A stretch of 43,742 nucleotides of DNA from Chloroflexota bacterium (lineage in GTDB: Bacteria; Chloroflexota; Anaerolineae; Anaerolineales; UBA11858): positions 1-43,742 of the forward strand of contig JABGRQ010000071.1 of NCBI GenBank assembly GCA_018648225.1, read 5' to 3'. Every line of letters begins with the position of its first letter. The stretch's first letter is position 1. The notes beneath the pieces were generated by a model. It saw only the letters and a list, made by a program, of their open reading frames with translations, made no database searches and had not been told where the DNA came from. A program made the translations under genes and the position numbers. This document shows positions 33,420 through 42,893 of the stretch, in pieces.

Positions 33420-36251
33420 ATGGTCACTCCCGCTTCTCTCCCCCAACTTTTCGTGCCCCTCACATCGTCCGCTGCTACACTGGAAGACCTCGGCGGCAAA
33501 GGGCTGAATCTCGTCAAACTGGCGCGCGCTAACTTCCCCGTGCCTGGCGGATTCATCATCCCTACGGCCTGCTATCGTGAATTTGTGCAAGTCAACTATT
33601 TGGGTGATCTTATTCGGGAAAAACTGGCCGAGGCAGATTTATCAAACCCCGAAGTCTTAACAGCCCTTTCACGGGAAATTCGGGCTCAGTTCGAGTTGGG
33701 GACTGTTCCCCAGGCGATTCCCTACGCCCTGGAGATCGCCTGGCGCTGGCTTGGCGCGCATCCCGTGGCCGTACGCTCCTCCGCCACCGCCGAAGACCTG
33801 CCCGATCTTTCTTTCGCCGGGCAGCAAGATACCTTCCTCAACGTCATCGGCGATGAAGCCTTGCTCACAGCCGTCGTCCAATGCTGGGGCAGCTTGTGGA
33901 CGGCGCGCGCCATCGGGTACCGTACTCGTAACCACATTCCCCATCAAGACGTTGCGCTGGCCGTCATCGTGCAAAATATGGTGCAAAGCAAAGCATCAGG
34001 CGTGCTCTTCACTGCTAATCCGCTCACCGGATGCCGCAACGAAACTGTCATCGATGCCACCCTGGGACTGGGTGAAGCCCTCGTCAGCGGGCACGTTGAT
34101 CCAGATCATTATGTCGTCAATATCATTGCGAACCCCGAAGGGGTAAAGCAATCTCCCCCTAACAAACAGATTGCTTCGCCTGCGGCTCGCAATGACCGCT
34201 TCAAAATCACCCATAAATCCCTGGGCAGCAAAGCCACCCTGTTTACGGCAAATCCGGCCGGGGGCGTAGAAATCCGCCCCACCGAAGCCGACCAGCTTCA
34301 GGCCATCCCCGATAACATCATCCTAGAACTGGCAAAACTCGGTCAACGGATTCAGGTCCTTTATGGATTTCCCCAAGATATTGAATGGGCCTATCTCCCA
34401 CCCTCACCCCCTGCCCATTTCCCACAAGGCGAGGGCGAACTCCACATCCTGCAATCGCGCCCGATCACTTCGCTATTTCCGCTGCCCGAAAACCTGACAG
34501 CCGAACCATTGCGCTTCATGATTGGATTCCATACGATACAGGGTATTATGGAACCGCTCACGCCGCTGGGGCAGGATGTGATGAAAATGGTTCTGACAGG
34601 CGGCGGGCGGTTATTCGGTTTGGAACATACCATCGAAAGCCAGAGCGCGTTTTTCTCGGCGGGCGAGCGCCTGTGGATCAATGTCACACCGATTTTGCGT
34701 TCGCCGCAAGGCCATAAAGCCTACCCCACCGCCATCCGCTCGATTGACCCTGGTGTAGCCCAGATCAGCGCAGAACTTGTCAAATATCCGCGTTTCGCTC
34801 CCATTCATAAGCGACCCAGTTTGCGGACAATGAGAAATTTGGCCGGTTTTCTAGTGCCCTTCATTGGACGCGTGATTCGCATTTTGATTTCCCCTGAAGA
34901 TCAAACCCGAAAAGTGCGCCGGGCATTCGATGAACAGGTGAAACAAACTCAAGATTCGGAGGCCGGGACGGGCGACATCTGGCAGCAATTTTCGGCGCGC
35001 ATGGGTCTGCTCCACGAGGCCAAATTATTATTCTCAGATTTTGTCATTCCTCAGGGAGTTCCCCCGGTAGTGGCCGGAATGGCGCCTTTCTTTGGTATCT
35101 TACAGCGCTTCAGTCTGGCCGTCGCCGAACAAACTGGCAACCCACAGTTCAACACACTTTATTTAGAAGTTGCCCGCGGCCTGCCTAACAACGTCACCAC
35201 CGAAATGGATTTGGCCCTGTGGCATACCGCCCAAAGTGTACGCGCCGATACAGAATCGTTTAAAGCGTTTGAAAATCAATCTGCCGAAGAATTAACGACG
35301 CGCTATCTGGCGGCTGAATTGCCCGCCGTCGCACAGCAAGTTGTGGGGACGTTTCTTGCCGAATTTGGTATGCGCGGCTTGGGTGAAATTGATATTGGCC
35401 GACCGCGCTGGCGCGAGCAACCGGAGCCTATATTCCAAACCCTGAAAAGTTATCTGCAAATCGAAGACCCTGCTCTGGCACCAGATATTGTCTTTGCGCG
35501 CGGCACACAAGCCGCCCAGACAGCCATCGAAAAACTTGTCATCGGGGTGCGCAGCTTGCGCGGCGGCTGGTTCAAAGCGCGGCTGGTGCGCTGGGCCGCG
35601 CACCGCTACCGCGCCGCCGCCGGGATGCGTGAAGCGCCCAAGTTCTTTGCCATCCGCATGATGGGCATCATCCGCGCAAAGCTGCTTCAATCCGGGGAAG
35701 ATTTTGCCGCCGCCGGTCTGTTGGAACACGCTGATGATCTATTCTTCTTATTTATAAACGAGCTGGATGAAATCAGCACATTTGCAAAAGATCATCTGTG
35801 GGCATCCCTGCGGGAAAAAATTACCCAGCGCCGCGCCGTCCGCTCCCGCGAGATGCAGCGCAGGCAAATTCCGCGCGTGCTACTCAGTGATGGCACCGCC
35901 TTCTACCAGGGGGTAGCCACCCCCGAGGGCGATAGCGATGCGATTGTCGGTGACCCTGTCTCACCGGGCATGGTCGAAGGTCTGGTGCGCGTGGTGCTCA
36001 ATCCACATGGCACGCAACTTGAGCCAGGTGAAATTCTGGTCTGCCCTGGCACCGATCCGGCCTGGACGCCGCTCTTTTTGACCGCAGGCGGGCTGGTGAT
36101 GGAAGTCGGCGGGATGATGACACATGGTTCAGTAGTGGCGCGCGAGTACGGTATCCCCGCCGTGGTGGGCGTACATAAGGCCACCACGCGCCTGCAAACC
36201 GGTCAGCGCGTGCGCGTGGATGGCTCAACAGGTGTTATTGAGGTTCTATAA
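33420..36251 (+). CDS. PEP/pyruvate-binding enzyme (PEP synthase-like or rifampicin-phosphotransferase-like)
   Basis: The 943-residue protein has an N-terminal ATP-grasp PPDK domain (DLGGKGLNLVKLARANFPVPGGF; AVRSSATAEDLPDLSFAGQQ; about 20-350). A long middle region of low similarity to known domains follows. The C-terminal swivel domain carries the phosphohistidine H902 in GMMTHGSVVAREYGIPAVVG. This order is that of PEP synthase-like enzymes and rifampicin phosphotransferases. No TIM-barrel PEP site is evident, which favours the transferase-like type. Two in-frame stretches, residues about 240-262 and 326-339, are encoded by DNA resembling intergenic palindromic repeats. No clear Shine-Dalgarno precedes the ATG. 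Confidence 0.75.
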   Translation: MVTPASLPQLFVPLTSSAATLEDLGGKGLNLVKLARANFPVPGGFIIPTACYREFVQVNYLGDLIREKLAEADLSNPEVLTALSREIRAQFELGTVPQAIPYALEIAWRWLGAHPVAVRSSATAEDLPDLSFAGQQDTFLNVIGDEALLTAVVQCWGSLWTARAIGYRTRNHIPHQDVALAVIVQNMVQSKASGVLFTANPLTGCRNETVIDATLGLGEALVSGHVDPDHYVVNIIANPEGVKQSPPNKQIASPAARNDRFKITHKSLGSKATLFTANPAGGVEIRPTEADQLQAIPDNIILELAKLGQRIQVLYGFPQDIEWAYLPPSPPAHFPQGEGELHILQSRPITSLFPLPENLTAEPLRFMIGFHTIQGIMEPLTPLGQDVMKMVLTGGGRLFGLEHTIESQSAFFSAGERLWINVTPILRSPQGHKAYPTAIRSIDPGVAQISAELVKYPRFAPIHKRPSLRTMRNLAGFLVPFIGRVIRILISPEDQTRKVRRAFDEQVKQTQDSEAGTGDIWQQFSARMGLLHEAKLLFSDFVIPQGVPPVVAGMAPFFGILQRFSLAVAEQTGNPQFNTLYLEVARGLPNNVTTEMDLALWHTAQSVRADTESFKAFENQSAEELTTRYLAAELPAVAQQVVGTFLAEFGMRGLGEIDIGRPRWREQPEPIFQTLKSYLQIEDPALAPDIVFARGTQAAQTAIEKLVIGVRSLRGGWFKARLVRWAAHRYRAAAGMREAPKFFAIRMMGIIRAKLLQSGEDFAAAGLLEHADDLFFLFINELDEISTFAKDHLWASLREKITQRRAVRSREMQRRQIPRVLLSDGTAFYQGVATPEGDSDAIVGDPVSPGMVEGLVRVVLNPHGTQLEPGEILVCPGTDPAWTPLFLTAGGLVMEVGGMMTHGSVVAREYGIPAVVGVHKATTRLQTGQRVRVDGSTGVIEVL
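34146..34197. repeat. Palindromic repeat-like insertion in the PEP-utilising enzyme gene (1)
   Basis: AAGCAATCT (34146-34154) and AGATTGCTT (34168-34176) pair perfectly; the right side continues as CGCCTGCGGCTCGCAATGAC. This sequence is of a type widespread between genes in environmental bacteria, yet here it is translated (KQSPPNKQIASPAARND). Confidence 0.65.
34397..34437. repeat. Palindromic repeat-like insertion in the PEP-utilising enzyme gene (2)
   Basis: The C-rich left part (CCACCCTCACCCCCTGCCC) and the right part (CACAAGGCGAGGGCG) form an imperfect inverted repeat, as in the common CCCTCACCCC...GGGGAGAGGG intergenic elements. In frame it encodes PPSPPAHFPQGEGE between DIEWAY and LHILQSRPI. 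Confidence 0.6.
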
Positions 36252-36275
36252 ATCGCACACAAAAGCGCAAAGGCG

Positions 36276-36353
36276 CACCACAGAGACACAAAGTTCACGG
36301 AGTTCTCTCAAAAAAGAGTGAAGCATCTCTGTGTTCTCCGTGACTCCGTGGTG
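36276..36353. repeat. Degenerate inverted-repeat element in the dinB leader
   Basis: CACCACAGAGACACAAAG... on the left pairs with ...CCGTGACTCCGTGGTG on the right. The element ends eight bases before the dinB ATG. Its composition matches the elements at 9484-9560 and 18146-18212. Confidence 0.75.
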
Positions 36354-36360
36354 AAAAAAT

Positions 36361-37557
36361 ATGAAGACTCGCAAAATAGTCCACCTCGATCTCGATGCCT
36401 TCTTCTGCGCTGTGGAAGAGCAACTCGATCCACAGTTACGCGGGCTGCCATTTGCCGTCGGCGGGCGGCCTGATGAACGCGGGGTAGTCTCTTCGTGCTC
36501 GTATGCGGCGCGAGCCTTTGGAGTGCATTCAGCCATGCCGATGGCGCAGGCGCTGCGCCAATGCCCACACCTGAAAGTTGTTTCGCCGCACTATAGCGAG
36601 TATCGCAAAGCTTCGCACCAGGTGATGGAACGGCTGCACAAACTCACCCCACTGGTGGAACAACTCTCAATAGATGAAGCTTTTCTCGATGTCAGCGATC
36701 TGACCACGGATGCCGCTACGCTGGGGCGCGAACTCCAGGCAAAAATTCAGAGAGAATTGGGATTGCCCTGCTCATTGGGGATCGCATCCAACAAGCTTGT
36801 CGCCAAAATTGCCAACGATGTCGGCAAGGGCGCGGCTCAGGGTGGGGTGCCACCCAATGCGCTGACAATTGTCCCCGCAGGGAGTGAGGCTGAATTCTTG
36901 GCATCATTGCCTGTGAAGATGCTGTGGGGCGTAGGCCCGAAAACTGCGCAAAAACTAACCCCTTTGGGTGTGCAAACCATCGGCGATTTAGCGAGTATCC
37001 CCGCGGAACAACTGGCAAAGCATTTTGGTAAAATTGGTTGGGACCTCGCTAAACGCGCTCGCGGCATCGACACGCGACCAATCGTTACTGAGCATGAGGC
37101 CAAATCCATCAGCCAGGAAACCACCTATACTAAAGATACCCGCGACGAAAGCGTGCTGCGAAAAACCTTACAACAACAATCCGAGCATATTGCCCGCGCA
37201 TTAAAAAAGCAGGAACTCACCGCCCGCACGGTAAAAATTAAACTGCGCTGGCCGGATTTCAGCACCCTCACGCGCCAAACCACGTTATCACAACCGACCC
37301 GCGACGCGGCAGATATCCAACGGGCGGCGGAGCAACTTTTTGATGAGTCCTGGAGCCAGGGCAAAGACATTCGCCTTTTGGGGGTTGGCGTGAGCAATCT
37401 CGAAGCGTTGCCGCGTCAATTGGGTCTGTGGGATCCGAATATAAAAAAGGATTTACAACTCCGCGAGACGTTGAGCAATCTTCAGGAACGCTTTGGCGAG
37501 AAAGCTATCCGCCGCGGCATACAGACATCCGACACAGATCAGTATAACGAATCATGA
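36361..37557 (+). CDS. dinB: DNA polymerase IV (Y-family)
   Basis: The 398-residue translesion polymerase has the palm motifs HLDLDAFFCAVE (D10, D12) and SIDEAFLD (D105, E106), the steric YAARAFGV segment, GIASNKLVAKIAND, the helix-hairpin-helix WGVGPKTAQKLTPLG, and the little-finger domain in the last 130 residues. It copies past damaged bases. The ATG follows a dispersed repeat directly and has no Shine-Dalgarno. No LexA-type box was recognised in the leader. The stop overlaps the next start (ATGA). Confidence 0.95.
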   Translation: MKTRKIVHLDLDAFFCAVEEQLDPQLRGLPFAVGGRPDERGVVSSCSYAARAFGVHSAMPMAQALRQCPHLKVVSPHYSEYRKASHQVMERLHKLTPLVEQLSIDEAFLDVSDLTTDAATLGRELQAKIQRELGLPCSLGIASNKLVAKIANDVGKGAAQGGVPPNALTIVPAGSEAEFLASLPVKMLWGVGPKTAQKLTPLGVQTIGDLASIPAEQLAKHFGKIGWDLAKRARGIDTRPIVTEHEAKSISQETTYTKDTRDESVLRKTLQQQSEHIARALKKQELTARTVKIKLRWPDFSTLTRQTTLSQPTRDAADIQRAAEQLFDESWSQGKDIRLLGVGVSNLEALPRQLGLWDPNIKKDLQLRETLSNLQERFGEKAIRRGIQTSDTDQYNES

Positions 37558-37928
37558 TGGAATTCAAAGCCCTGCGATTTATCAGCGAGAGTATTCAGGT
37601 AGAATTTGAGCGTCCGCCCGCGGCGGAAAAAACTCCCCATTGCCCGGACAGGTTCATTTGGGGGGATGAAACCTATCAAGTTGCAGAACTCATCCAGCAG
37701 TGGCAAGATTTCGAGCGGCGCGGCGCGATGGGGCATAATATGCGCCCCAGCAGCATGAAAAAAGCCATCCGGCGCGGTTCGTATGGCGTGGGGCGATTTT
37801 ATTTTCTGGTGCGCACGGAAGATGCGCGTTATTTCGAACTGTATTTCGACCGCGCCGTCCAGAGCGTGGATCAGCGCAAGGGGCAGTGGATTCTCTTTCG
37901 GGAAGTTGCGCCAACAAAGAGAGAATAA
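37554..37928 (+). CDS. DUF6504-like protein coupled to dinB
   Basis: The 124-residue protein overlaps the dinB stop by four bases. It contains FIWGDETYQVAELIQQWQDFERR and, at the end, YFLVRTEDARYFELYFDR and GQWILFREV, which resemble DUF6504, a family often found beside Y-family polymerases. A possible role as an accessory of translesion synthesis is inferred only from this neighbourhood. No catalytic motif can be seen. An adjacent second ATG exists at 37557. Confidence 0.65.
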   Translation: MMEFKALRFISESIQVEFERPPAAEKTPHCPDRFIWGDETYQVAELIQQWQDFERRGAMGHNMRPSSMKKAIRRGSYGVGRFYFLVRTEDARYFELYFDRAVQSVDQRKGQWILFREVAPTKRE

Positions 37929-38160
37929 CCTTTTTTGCACTGAAACACCCCTGAGCGAGTCCGCTGCATCCGCTTCTATTACAAACCAAACCGCTTTTGT
38001 CCGGTATATGACAGGTCACTAAGTTTTTGATGCTAAACATAACTAGCTCCAAATCACACGGTAATATAAACTTTTAGACTGGAATGAAACCGGTTCCACA
38101 GCACGCGTATTGAGTCGATCCCCAACAAGCGGTCGATATGTAGCCTAACGGAGTAATTAA
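37929..38160 (+). other. Leader region of the pyruvate:ferredoxin oxidoreductase gene
   Basis: A 232-base intergenic stretch with a possible promoter (TTGTCC at 37997-38002, 17 bases, TAAGTT at 38020-38025). The GGAG Shine-Dalgarno lies just before the ATG. No terminator for the polymerase operon and no riboswitch pattern were recognised. Confidence 0.35.
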
Positions 38161-41100
38161 ATGACAAAGATTATCAAAACGCTGGATGGCAACGAAGCTG
38201 TTGCCACAATTGCACACAAAACCAACGAAGTAATTGCCATTTACCCCATCACGCCCTCTTCGAATATGGGCGAACATGCCGATGCGTGGTCGGCTCAGGG
38301 CAGAAAAAATTTATGGGGAACAGTGCCTGCAGTGGTTGAGATGCAGGCCGAAGGCGGCGCAGCGGGAGCAGTGCATGGCGCGCTGCAAACCGGCGCTCTG
38401 ACAACAACCTTCACGGCCTCGCAAGGGCTGTTGTTAATGATCCCCAATATGTACAAAATTGCGGGTGAACTGACCTCGGCGGTTTTTCATGTTTCGGCGC
38501 GTTCAATTGCCGCTCAGGCGCTCTCGATTTTCGGCGATCACTCAGATGTGATGGCAGCCCGTTCGACAGGTTGGGCAATGTTGGGTTCAGGTTCGGTGCA
38601 GGAAGCGCACGATTTTGCCCTGATCGCACACGCGGCAACATTGGAAACGCGTGTCCCTTTTATTCACTTCTTTGAAGGTTTCCGCGTTTCACACGAAGTC
38701 AGCAAAATTGAAATGCTGCCCGAAGAAACCATTCGAGCACTGATCAATGACGATTATGTCCATGCGCACCGCGCCCGCGGTCTTTCACCCGATCATCCAG
38801 TAATCCGCGGCACAGCGCAAAACCCAGATGTTTTCTTCCAGGCGCGCGAAACGGTCAATCCGTTTTACGAGGCCTGCCCGGATATTGTGCAAAAATACAT
38901 GGATCAGTTTGCGGCGCTCACAGGCCGTAAATACAAACTTTTTGAATATGAAGGCGCTCCTGATGCCGAACATGTGATTGTAATTATTGGATCGGGTGGC
39001 GAGACAGTTGCCGAAACGGCAAAAGCGCTGAACGCGATGGGCAAAAATGTAGGTGTGCTGCGAGTGCGCTTGTATCGACCCTTCTCGATAAAACACTTTG
39101 TGGAAGCTCTACCTGCCAGCGTAAAAGTACTGTCGGTACTCGACCGCACCAAAGAACCGGGCGCATCAGGCGAGCCGCTCTACCAGGATGTGGTTACCGC
39201 CGTCACCGAAGCCGTTGCCGAAGGCATCGCGCCCTTTGAACATGCCCCCCGCATTGTTGGCGGGCGCTACGGCCTTTCATCCAAAGAATTTACGCCAGCC
39301 ATGGTCAAGGGCATTTATGATGATATGGAAAATGCCAAGCCTAAGAACCATTTCACCATCGGCATTAACGATGATGTCAGCCATACCAGCCTCAAATATG
39401 AGCCTGAATTTTCGATCGAAGGCGAAAAGACCGTCCGCGCGGTCTTCTTTGGGTTGGGGTCAGATGGCACCGTGGGTGCCAATAAAAACTCGATCAAGAT
39501 TATTGGTGAAGAAACCGACAACTATGCTCAGGGATATTTCGTTTACGACTCGAAAAAATCAGGCGCCAAGACCATTTCACACCTGCGCTTTGGCCCTGAA
39601 CCCATTCGGGCTTCGTATTTGATCAGCCAGGCAAACTTCGTTGCCTGCCATCAGTTCAACTTTCTTGAACAAATTGATATGCTCAAATACGCTCAGCCGG
39701 GAGCCGTTTTCCTGCTAAATAGCATTTATGATACGGATGAGATTTGGAGCCAACTTCCGAAAGAAGTTCAAAAGGCAATTATCGAGAAAGGTTTGCAGTT
39801 TTATATCCTTGATGCGTACCGCGTTGCCGAAAAAGCGGGCATGGGGCGTCGTATCAACACGATCATGCAAACAGCTTTCTTCTATATCAGTGGCGTACTG
39901 CCACAGGATGAGGCCATTGCTGCCATCAAAGCTTCGATCAAGAAAACGTATGGGAAGCGCGGCGAAACTGTGGTTCAGAAGAATTATGCAGCGGTCGATC
40001 AGGCACTGGCTCACTTGCGCAAGGTAGATGTGCCCGCCAAAGCTACCAGCGATCTGACCATGCGCAAACCGGTTTCCGATGCAGCGCCCAAATTCGTACG
40101 CGAAGTCGTCGGAACAATTATCGCTGGCGATGGCGACTCACTGCCCGTCAGCGCGATGCCCATTGACGGAACGTATCCGGTAGCTACAACGCAATGGGAG
40201 AAACGCAATATCTCGCTGGATATTCCTGTATGGGAAGATGATCTCTGCATCCAGTGTGGGAAATGCGTCTTTGTCTGCCCCCATGCAGTGATCCGCCAAA
40301 AAGTATATGATCCTGCCCTCCTGGCAGATGCCCCTGCTACATTCAAGCATATTGATGGCAAATTCAAGGAATTCCCCGGCTCGGCCTTCACCATTCAGGT
40401 CGCTCCTGAAGATTGCACTGGCTGCCAACTTTGTGTCCAGGTTTGTCCGGCGAAAGATAAATCCCAACCAAAACGCAAGGCACTCAATATGGCTGCCCAG
40501 CCTCCCATCCGCGAGTCTGAATCCATCAATTGGGATTTCTTCCTCTCCATTCCCGAAGCCGACCGCACCAAATTTGACCCTACCAACATTAAGAATTCCC
40601 AACTCTTGCAACCACTATTCGAATTCTCCGGCGCATGTGCCGGGTGTGGAGAAACCCCTTATATCAAACTTGCCAGCCAACTCTTTGGCGACCGTATGGT
40701 CATCGCTAACGCGACTGGCTGCTCCAGTATCTACGGTGGCAATTTGCCCACACACCCCTATTCGGTCAATAAAGATGGCCGCGGTCCGGCATGGTCAAAT
40801 TCACTTTTCGAAGACAATGCAGAATTCGGTCTGGGAATGCGCCTGACAGTTGATAAGCAAAATGAATATGCTCGCGAACTGGTACATCAACTTACAAACC
40901 TGATTGGGAATAATCTGGCAGACGAACTGTTGATCGCCGATCAGAGCGATGAAACCGGAATCCAGGCACAGCGCACCCGCGTAGATGAACTAAAAAAGAA
41001 ATTAGCGGGCAGCGATAATCCCCAAGCCAAAGACCTGCTCAGTCTGGCTGATGTGCTGGTCAGAAAAAGCATTTGGATCGTTGGTGGCGACGGCTGGGCC

Positions 41101-41736
41101 TACGATATTGGCTACGGCGGCCTGGATCACGTGCTGGCTTCAGGACGCAATGTCAATGTATTGGTACTCGATACACAGGTCTACTCCAATACTGGCGGGC
41201 AGTCATCCAAAGCTACGCCTATGGGCGCGGTCGCCAAGTTTGCTGCCAACGGTAAAGGCATCCCGCGCAAAGACCTGGGGATGATCGCCATGTCGTATGG
41301 TTATATTTATGTGGCACAAGTTGCCATGGGGTCCAGTGATATGCAAACGTTGCGAGCATTCCGCGAAGCAGATGCCTTCGATGGCCCTTCCCTGATCCTG
41401 GCTTATAGCCCTTGTATCAACCACGGCTATGATCTCACCGACCAACTCAGTCATCAAGATATGGCTGTCAAATCGGGTCTATGGCCGCTCTACCGCTACA
41501 ACCCAAATTTGATTGCAAAATCCAAAAATCCGCTCAATCTGGATTCAAAAGCCCCATCCATCCCTGTCAAGGAAGCGGCATACACCGAAACCCGCTACAG
41601 CATGTTGACACTCAGCGATGAAGGGCGCGCCGAACAACTTATGCAGACCGCCCAGGCAGATGTCAATGCTCGCTGGGAGCTATACCAACAAATGGCCAGC
41701 ATGAGCTATGACAATAATGACGAGACAAACGAGTAA
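38161..41736 (+). CDS. nifJ: Pyruvate:ferredoxin (flavodoxin) oxidoreductase
   Basis: The 1191-residue single-chain PFOR converts pyruvate and CoA to acetyl-CoA and CO2 and reduces ferredoxin. Domain order is as in NifJ: the pyrimidine-binding part (YPITPSSNMGEHADAW, TASQGLLLMIPNMYKI), the transketolase C-like part, the gamma-type part, then two [4Fe-4S] motifs, C696IQCGKCVFVCP and C752TGCQLCVQVCP. The TPP/third-cluster domain follows, with ACAGCGETPY, ATGCSSIYGG, GDGWAYDIGYGG (G976-D977-G978) and DTQVYSNTGGQSSK. Full length for the family. Such an oxygen-sensitive enzyme points to anaerobic central metabolism. The DHOD-like gene follows. Confidence 0.97.
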   Translation: MTKIIKTLDGNEAVATIAHKTNEVIAIYPITPSSNMGEHADAWSAQGRKNLWGTVPAVVEMQAEGGAAGAVHGALQTGALTTTFTASQGLLLMIPNMYKIAGELTSAVFHVSARSIAAQALSIFGDHSDVMAARSTGWAMLGSGSVQEAHDFALIAHAATLETRVPFIHFFEGFRVSHEVSKIEMLPEETIRALINDDYVHAHRARGLSPDHPVIRGTAQNPDVFFQARETVNPFYEACPDIVQKYMDQFAALTGRKYKLFEYEGAPDAEHVIVIIGSGGETVAETAKALNAMGKNVGVLRVRLYRPFSIKHFVEALPASVKVLSVLDRTKEPGASGEPLYQDVVTAVTEAVAEGIAPFEHAPRIVGGRYGLSSKEFTPAMVKGIYDDMENAKPKNHFTIGINDDVSHTSLKYEPEFSIEGEKTVRAVFFGLGSDGTVGANKNSIKIIGEETDNYAQGYFVYDSKKSGAKTISHLRFGPEPIRASYLISQANFVACHQFNFLEQIDMLKYAQPGAVFLLNSIYDTDEIWSQLPKEVQKAIIEKGLQFYILDAYRVAEKAGMGRRINTIMQTAFFYISGVLPQDEAIAAIKASIKKTYGKRGETVVQKNYAAVDQALAHLRKVDVPAKATSDLTMRKPVSDAAPKFVREVVGTIIAGDGDSLPVSAMPIDGTYPVATTQWEKRNISLDIPVWEDDLCIQCGKCVFVCPHAVIRQKVYDPALLADAPATFKHIDGKFKEFPGSAFTIQVAPEDCTGCQLCVQVCPAKDKSQPKRKALNMAAQPPIRESESINWDFFLSIPEADRTKFDPTNIKNSQLLQPLFEFSGACAGCGETPYIKLASQLFGDRMVIANATGCSSIYGGNLPTHPYSVNKDGRGPAWSNSLFEDNAEFGLGMRLTVDKQNEYARELVHQLTNLIGNNLADELLIADQSDETGIQAQRTRVDELKKKLAGSDNPQAKDLLSLADVLVRKSIWIVGGDGWAYDIGYGGLDHVLASGRNVNVLVLDTQVYSNTGGQSSKATPMGAVAKFAANGKGIPRKDLGMIAMSYGYIYVAQVAMGSSDMQTLRAFREADAFDGPSLILAYSPCINHGYDLTDQLSHQDMAVKSGLWPLYRYNPNLIAKSKNPLNLDSKAPSIPVKEAAYTETRYSMLTLSDEGRAEQLMQTAQADVNARWELYQQMASMSYDNNDETNE

Positions 41737-41746
41737 ATAATCATTT

Positions 41747-41775
41747 CCGGGATGGCAACAGAACTGCCATCCCGG
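41747..41775 (+). terminator. Hairpin between nifJ and the DHOD-like gene
   Basis: An 11-bp perfect stem (CCGGGATGGCA with TGCCATCCCGG, seven-base loop) begins ten bases after the nifJ stop. It lacks a T-run, so it may attenuate or stabilise the nifJ message rather than fully terminate. Confidence 0.6.
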
Positions 41776-41805
41776 ATCAATTTCTCACAGAAAAGGGAAA
41801 AAACA

Positions 41806-42795
41806 ATGGTTGATTTAAAAACGAAATATCTTGGTCTGGCATTAAAAAACCCCCTGGTCGCTTCAGCATCGCCGCTTTCAGAAACAGTCCAAAGCGTGCA
41901 ACAACTTGAACAAGCTGGTGTTTCCGCGGTGGTGGTCTACTCGCTTTTTGAAGAGCAAATTATCAAAGAAAGTCTGGAACTCGATCATTTTTTGAGCCGC
42001 GACACGCATAGCTTCGCCGAAGCTATGACCCACCTGCCCGAAGTCGGCAAATTTAGTCTGGCGCCTGAAAACTACGTGCAACATATCAGCAACCTCAAAG
42101 CGGCCGTTTCTATCCCGGTTATTGGCAGTCTCAACGGCGTTTCAACAGGCGGCTGGATTGAATATGCGCAAAAAATTGAGGCCGCCGGGGCTGATGCTCT
42201 GGAACTCAACCTCTATTACCTTCCAACAGATCCCGCGTTCAGCGGAAATGAAGTTGAAGCCGCCTATCTGAAAGTTGTCGAAGATATTCGCAAAACAATC
42301 CGTATCCCCCTGGCCGTGAAAATCAGCCCATTCATCACAGCACTCCCGAACTTTGCTAAAAAACTGGCTGATGCAGGGGCAAATGGCTTGGTGCTTTTCA
42401 ATCGCTTCTATCAACCTGATTTCGATTTAGAAGCGCTGGAAGTAGTGCCAGATTTGCATCTCAGTACATCGGCTGAACTGCTTCTCCCCCTACGCTGGAT
42501 TGCTATTTTGAAGGGACGCGTGGCACTCGACTTCGCTTTGACGAGTGGCGTGCACACGGTAGAAGATATTATAAAAAGCATGATGGCTGGCGCAAATGTC
42601 GCCATGAGCGCTTCGGCGCTGCTCAAAAATGGGACCGGCTACGCTCAAGAGTTGATTGCCAAACTCGAAGAGTGGCTTGTCGATCATGAGTATGAATCCA
42701 TCCAACAAATGCAAGGCAGCCTTAGCCAGGAAATGAGCGGCAATGAAGCAGCCTTTGAACGCGCGAACTACATGAAAGTGCTCGATTCGTACTAA
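41806..42795 (+). CDS. Dihydroorotate dehydrogenase-like FMN protein
   Basis: The 329-residue TIM-barrel protein has DHOD-like features: TKYLGLALKNPLVASASPLS at the start, PVIGSLNGVS, LELNLYYLPTD, LAVKISPF, and SGVHTVEDIIKSMMAGA near the end. In many anaerobes this family, distinct from true PyrD, is found next to NifJ. I therefore infer a redox role tied to PFOR rather than pyrimidine synthesis, unproven. The ATG at 41806 is preferred over 41752: it has AAGGGA upstream and is where the family starts, while 41752 lies inside the hairpin. Confidence 0.8.
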   Translation: MVDLKTKYLGLALKNPLVASASPLSETVQSVQQLEQAGVSAVVVYSLFEEQIIKESLELDHFLSRDTHSFAEAMTHLPEVGKFSLAPENYVQHISNLKAAVSIPVIGSLNGVSTGGWIEYAQKIEAAGADALELNLYYLPTDPAFSGNEVEAAYLKVVEDIRKTIRIPLAVKISPFITALPNFAKKLADAGANGLVLFNRFYQPDFDLEALEVVPDLHLSTSAELLLPLRWIAILKGRVALDFALTSGVHTVEDIIKSMMAGANVAMSASALLKNGTGYAQELIAKLEEWLVDHEYESIQQMQGSLSQEMSGNEAAFERANYMKVLDSY

Positions 42796-42815
42796 AAGAT
42801 ATTTCCAATTCTTCA

Positions 42816-42865
42816 AGAATCAAAACAGGATCAGGCAAATAAATGCCTGATCCTGTTTTGATTCT
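42816..42865. terminator. Bidirectional rho-independent terminator
   Basis: A 22-bp perfect stem (42816-42837 with 42844-42865) with a six-base loop separates the convergent DHOD-like gene and rpsU. It has a TTTTGATTCT tract in each direction within its arms. Confidence 0.85.
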
Positions 42866-42893
42866 AAATGATGCAATTAATCGAATCATTCGA

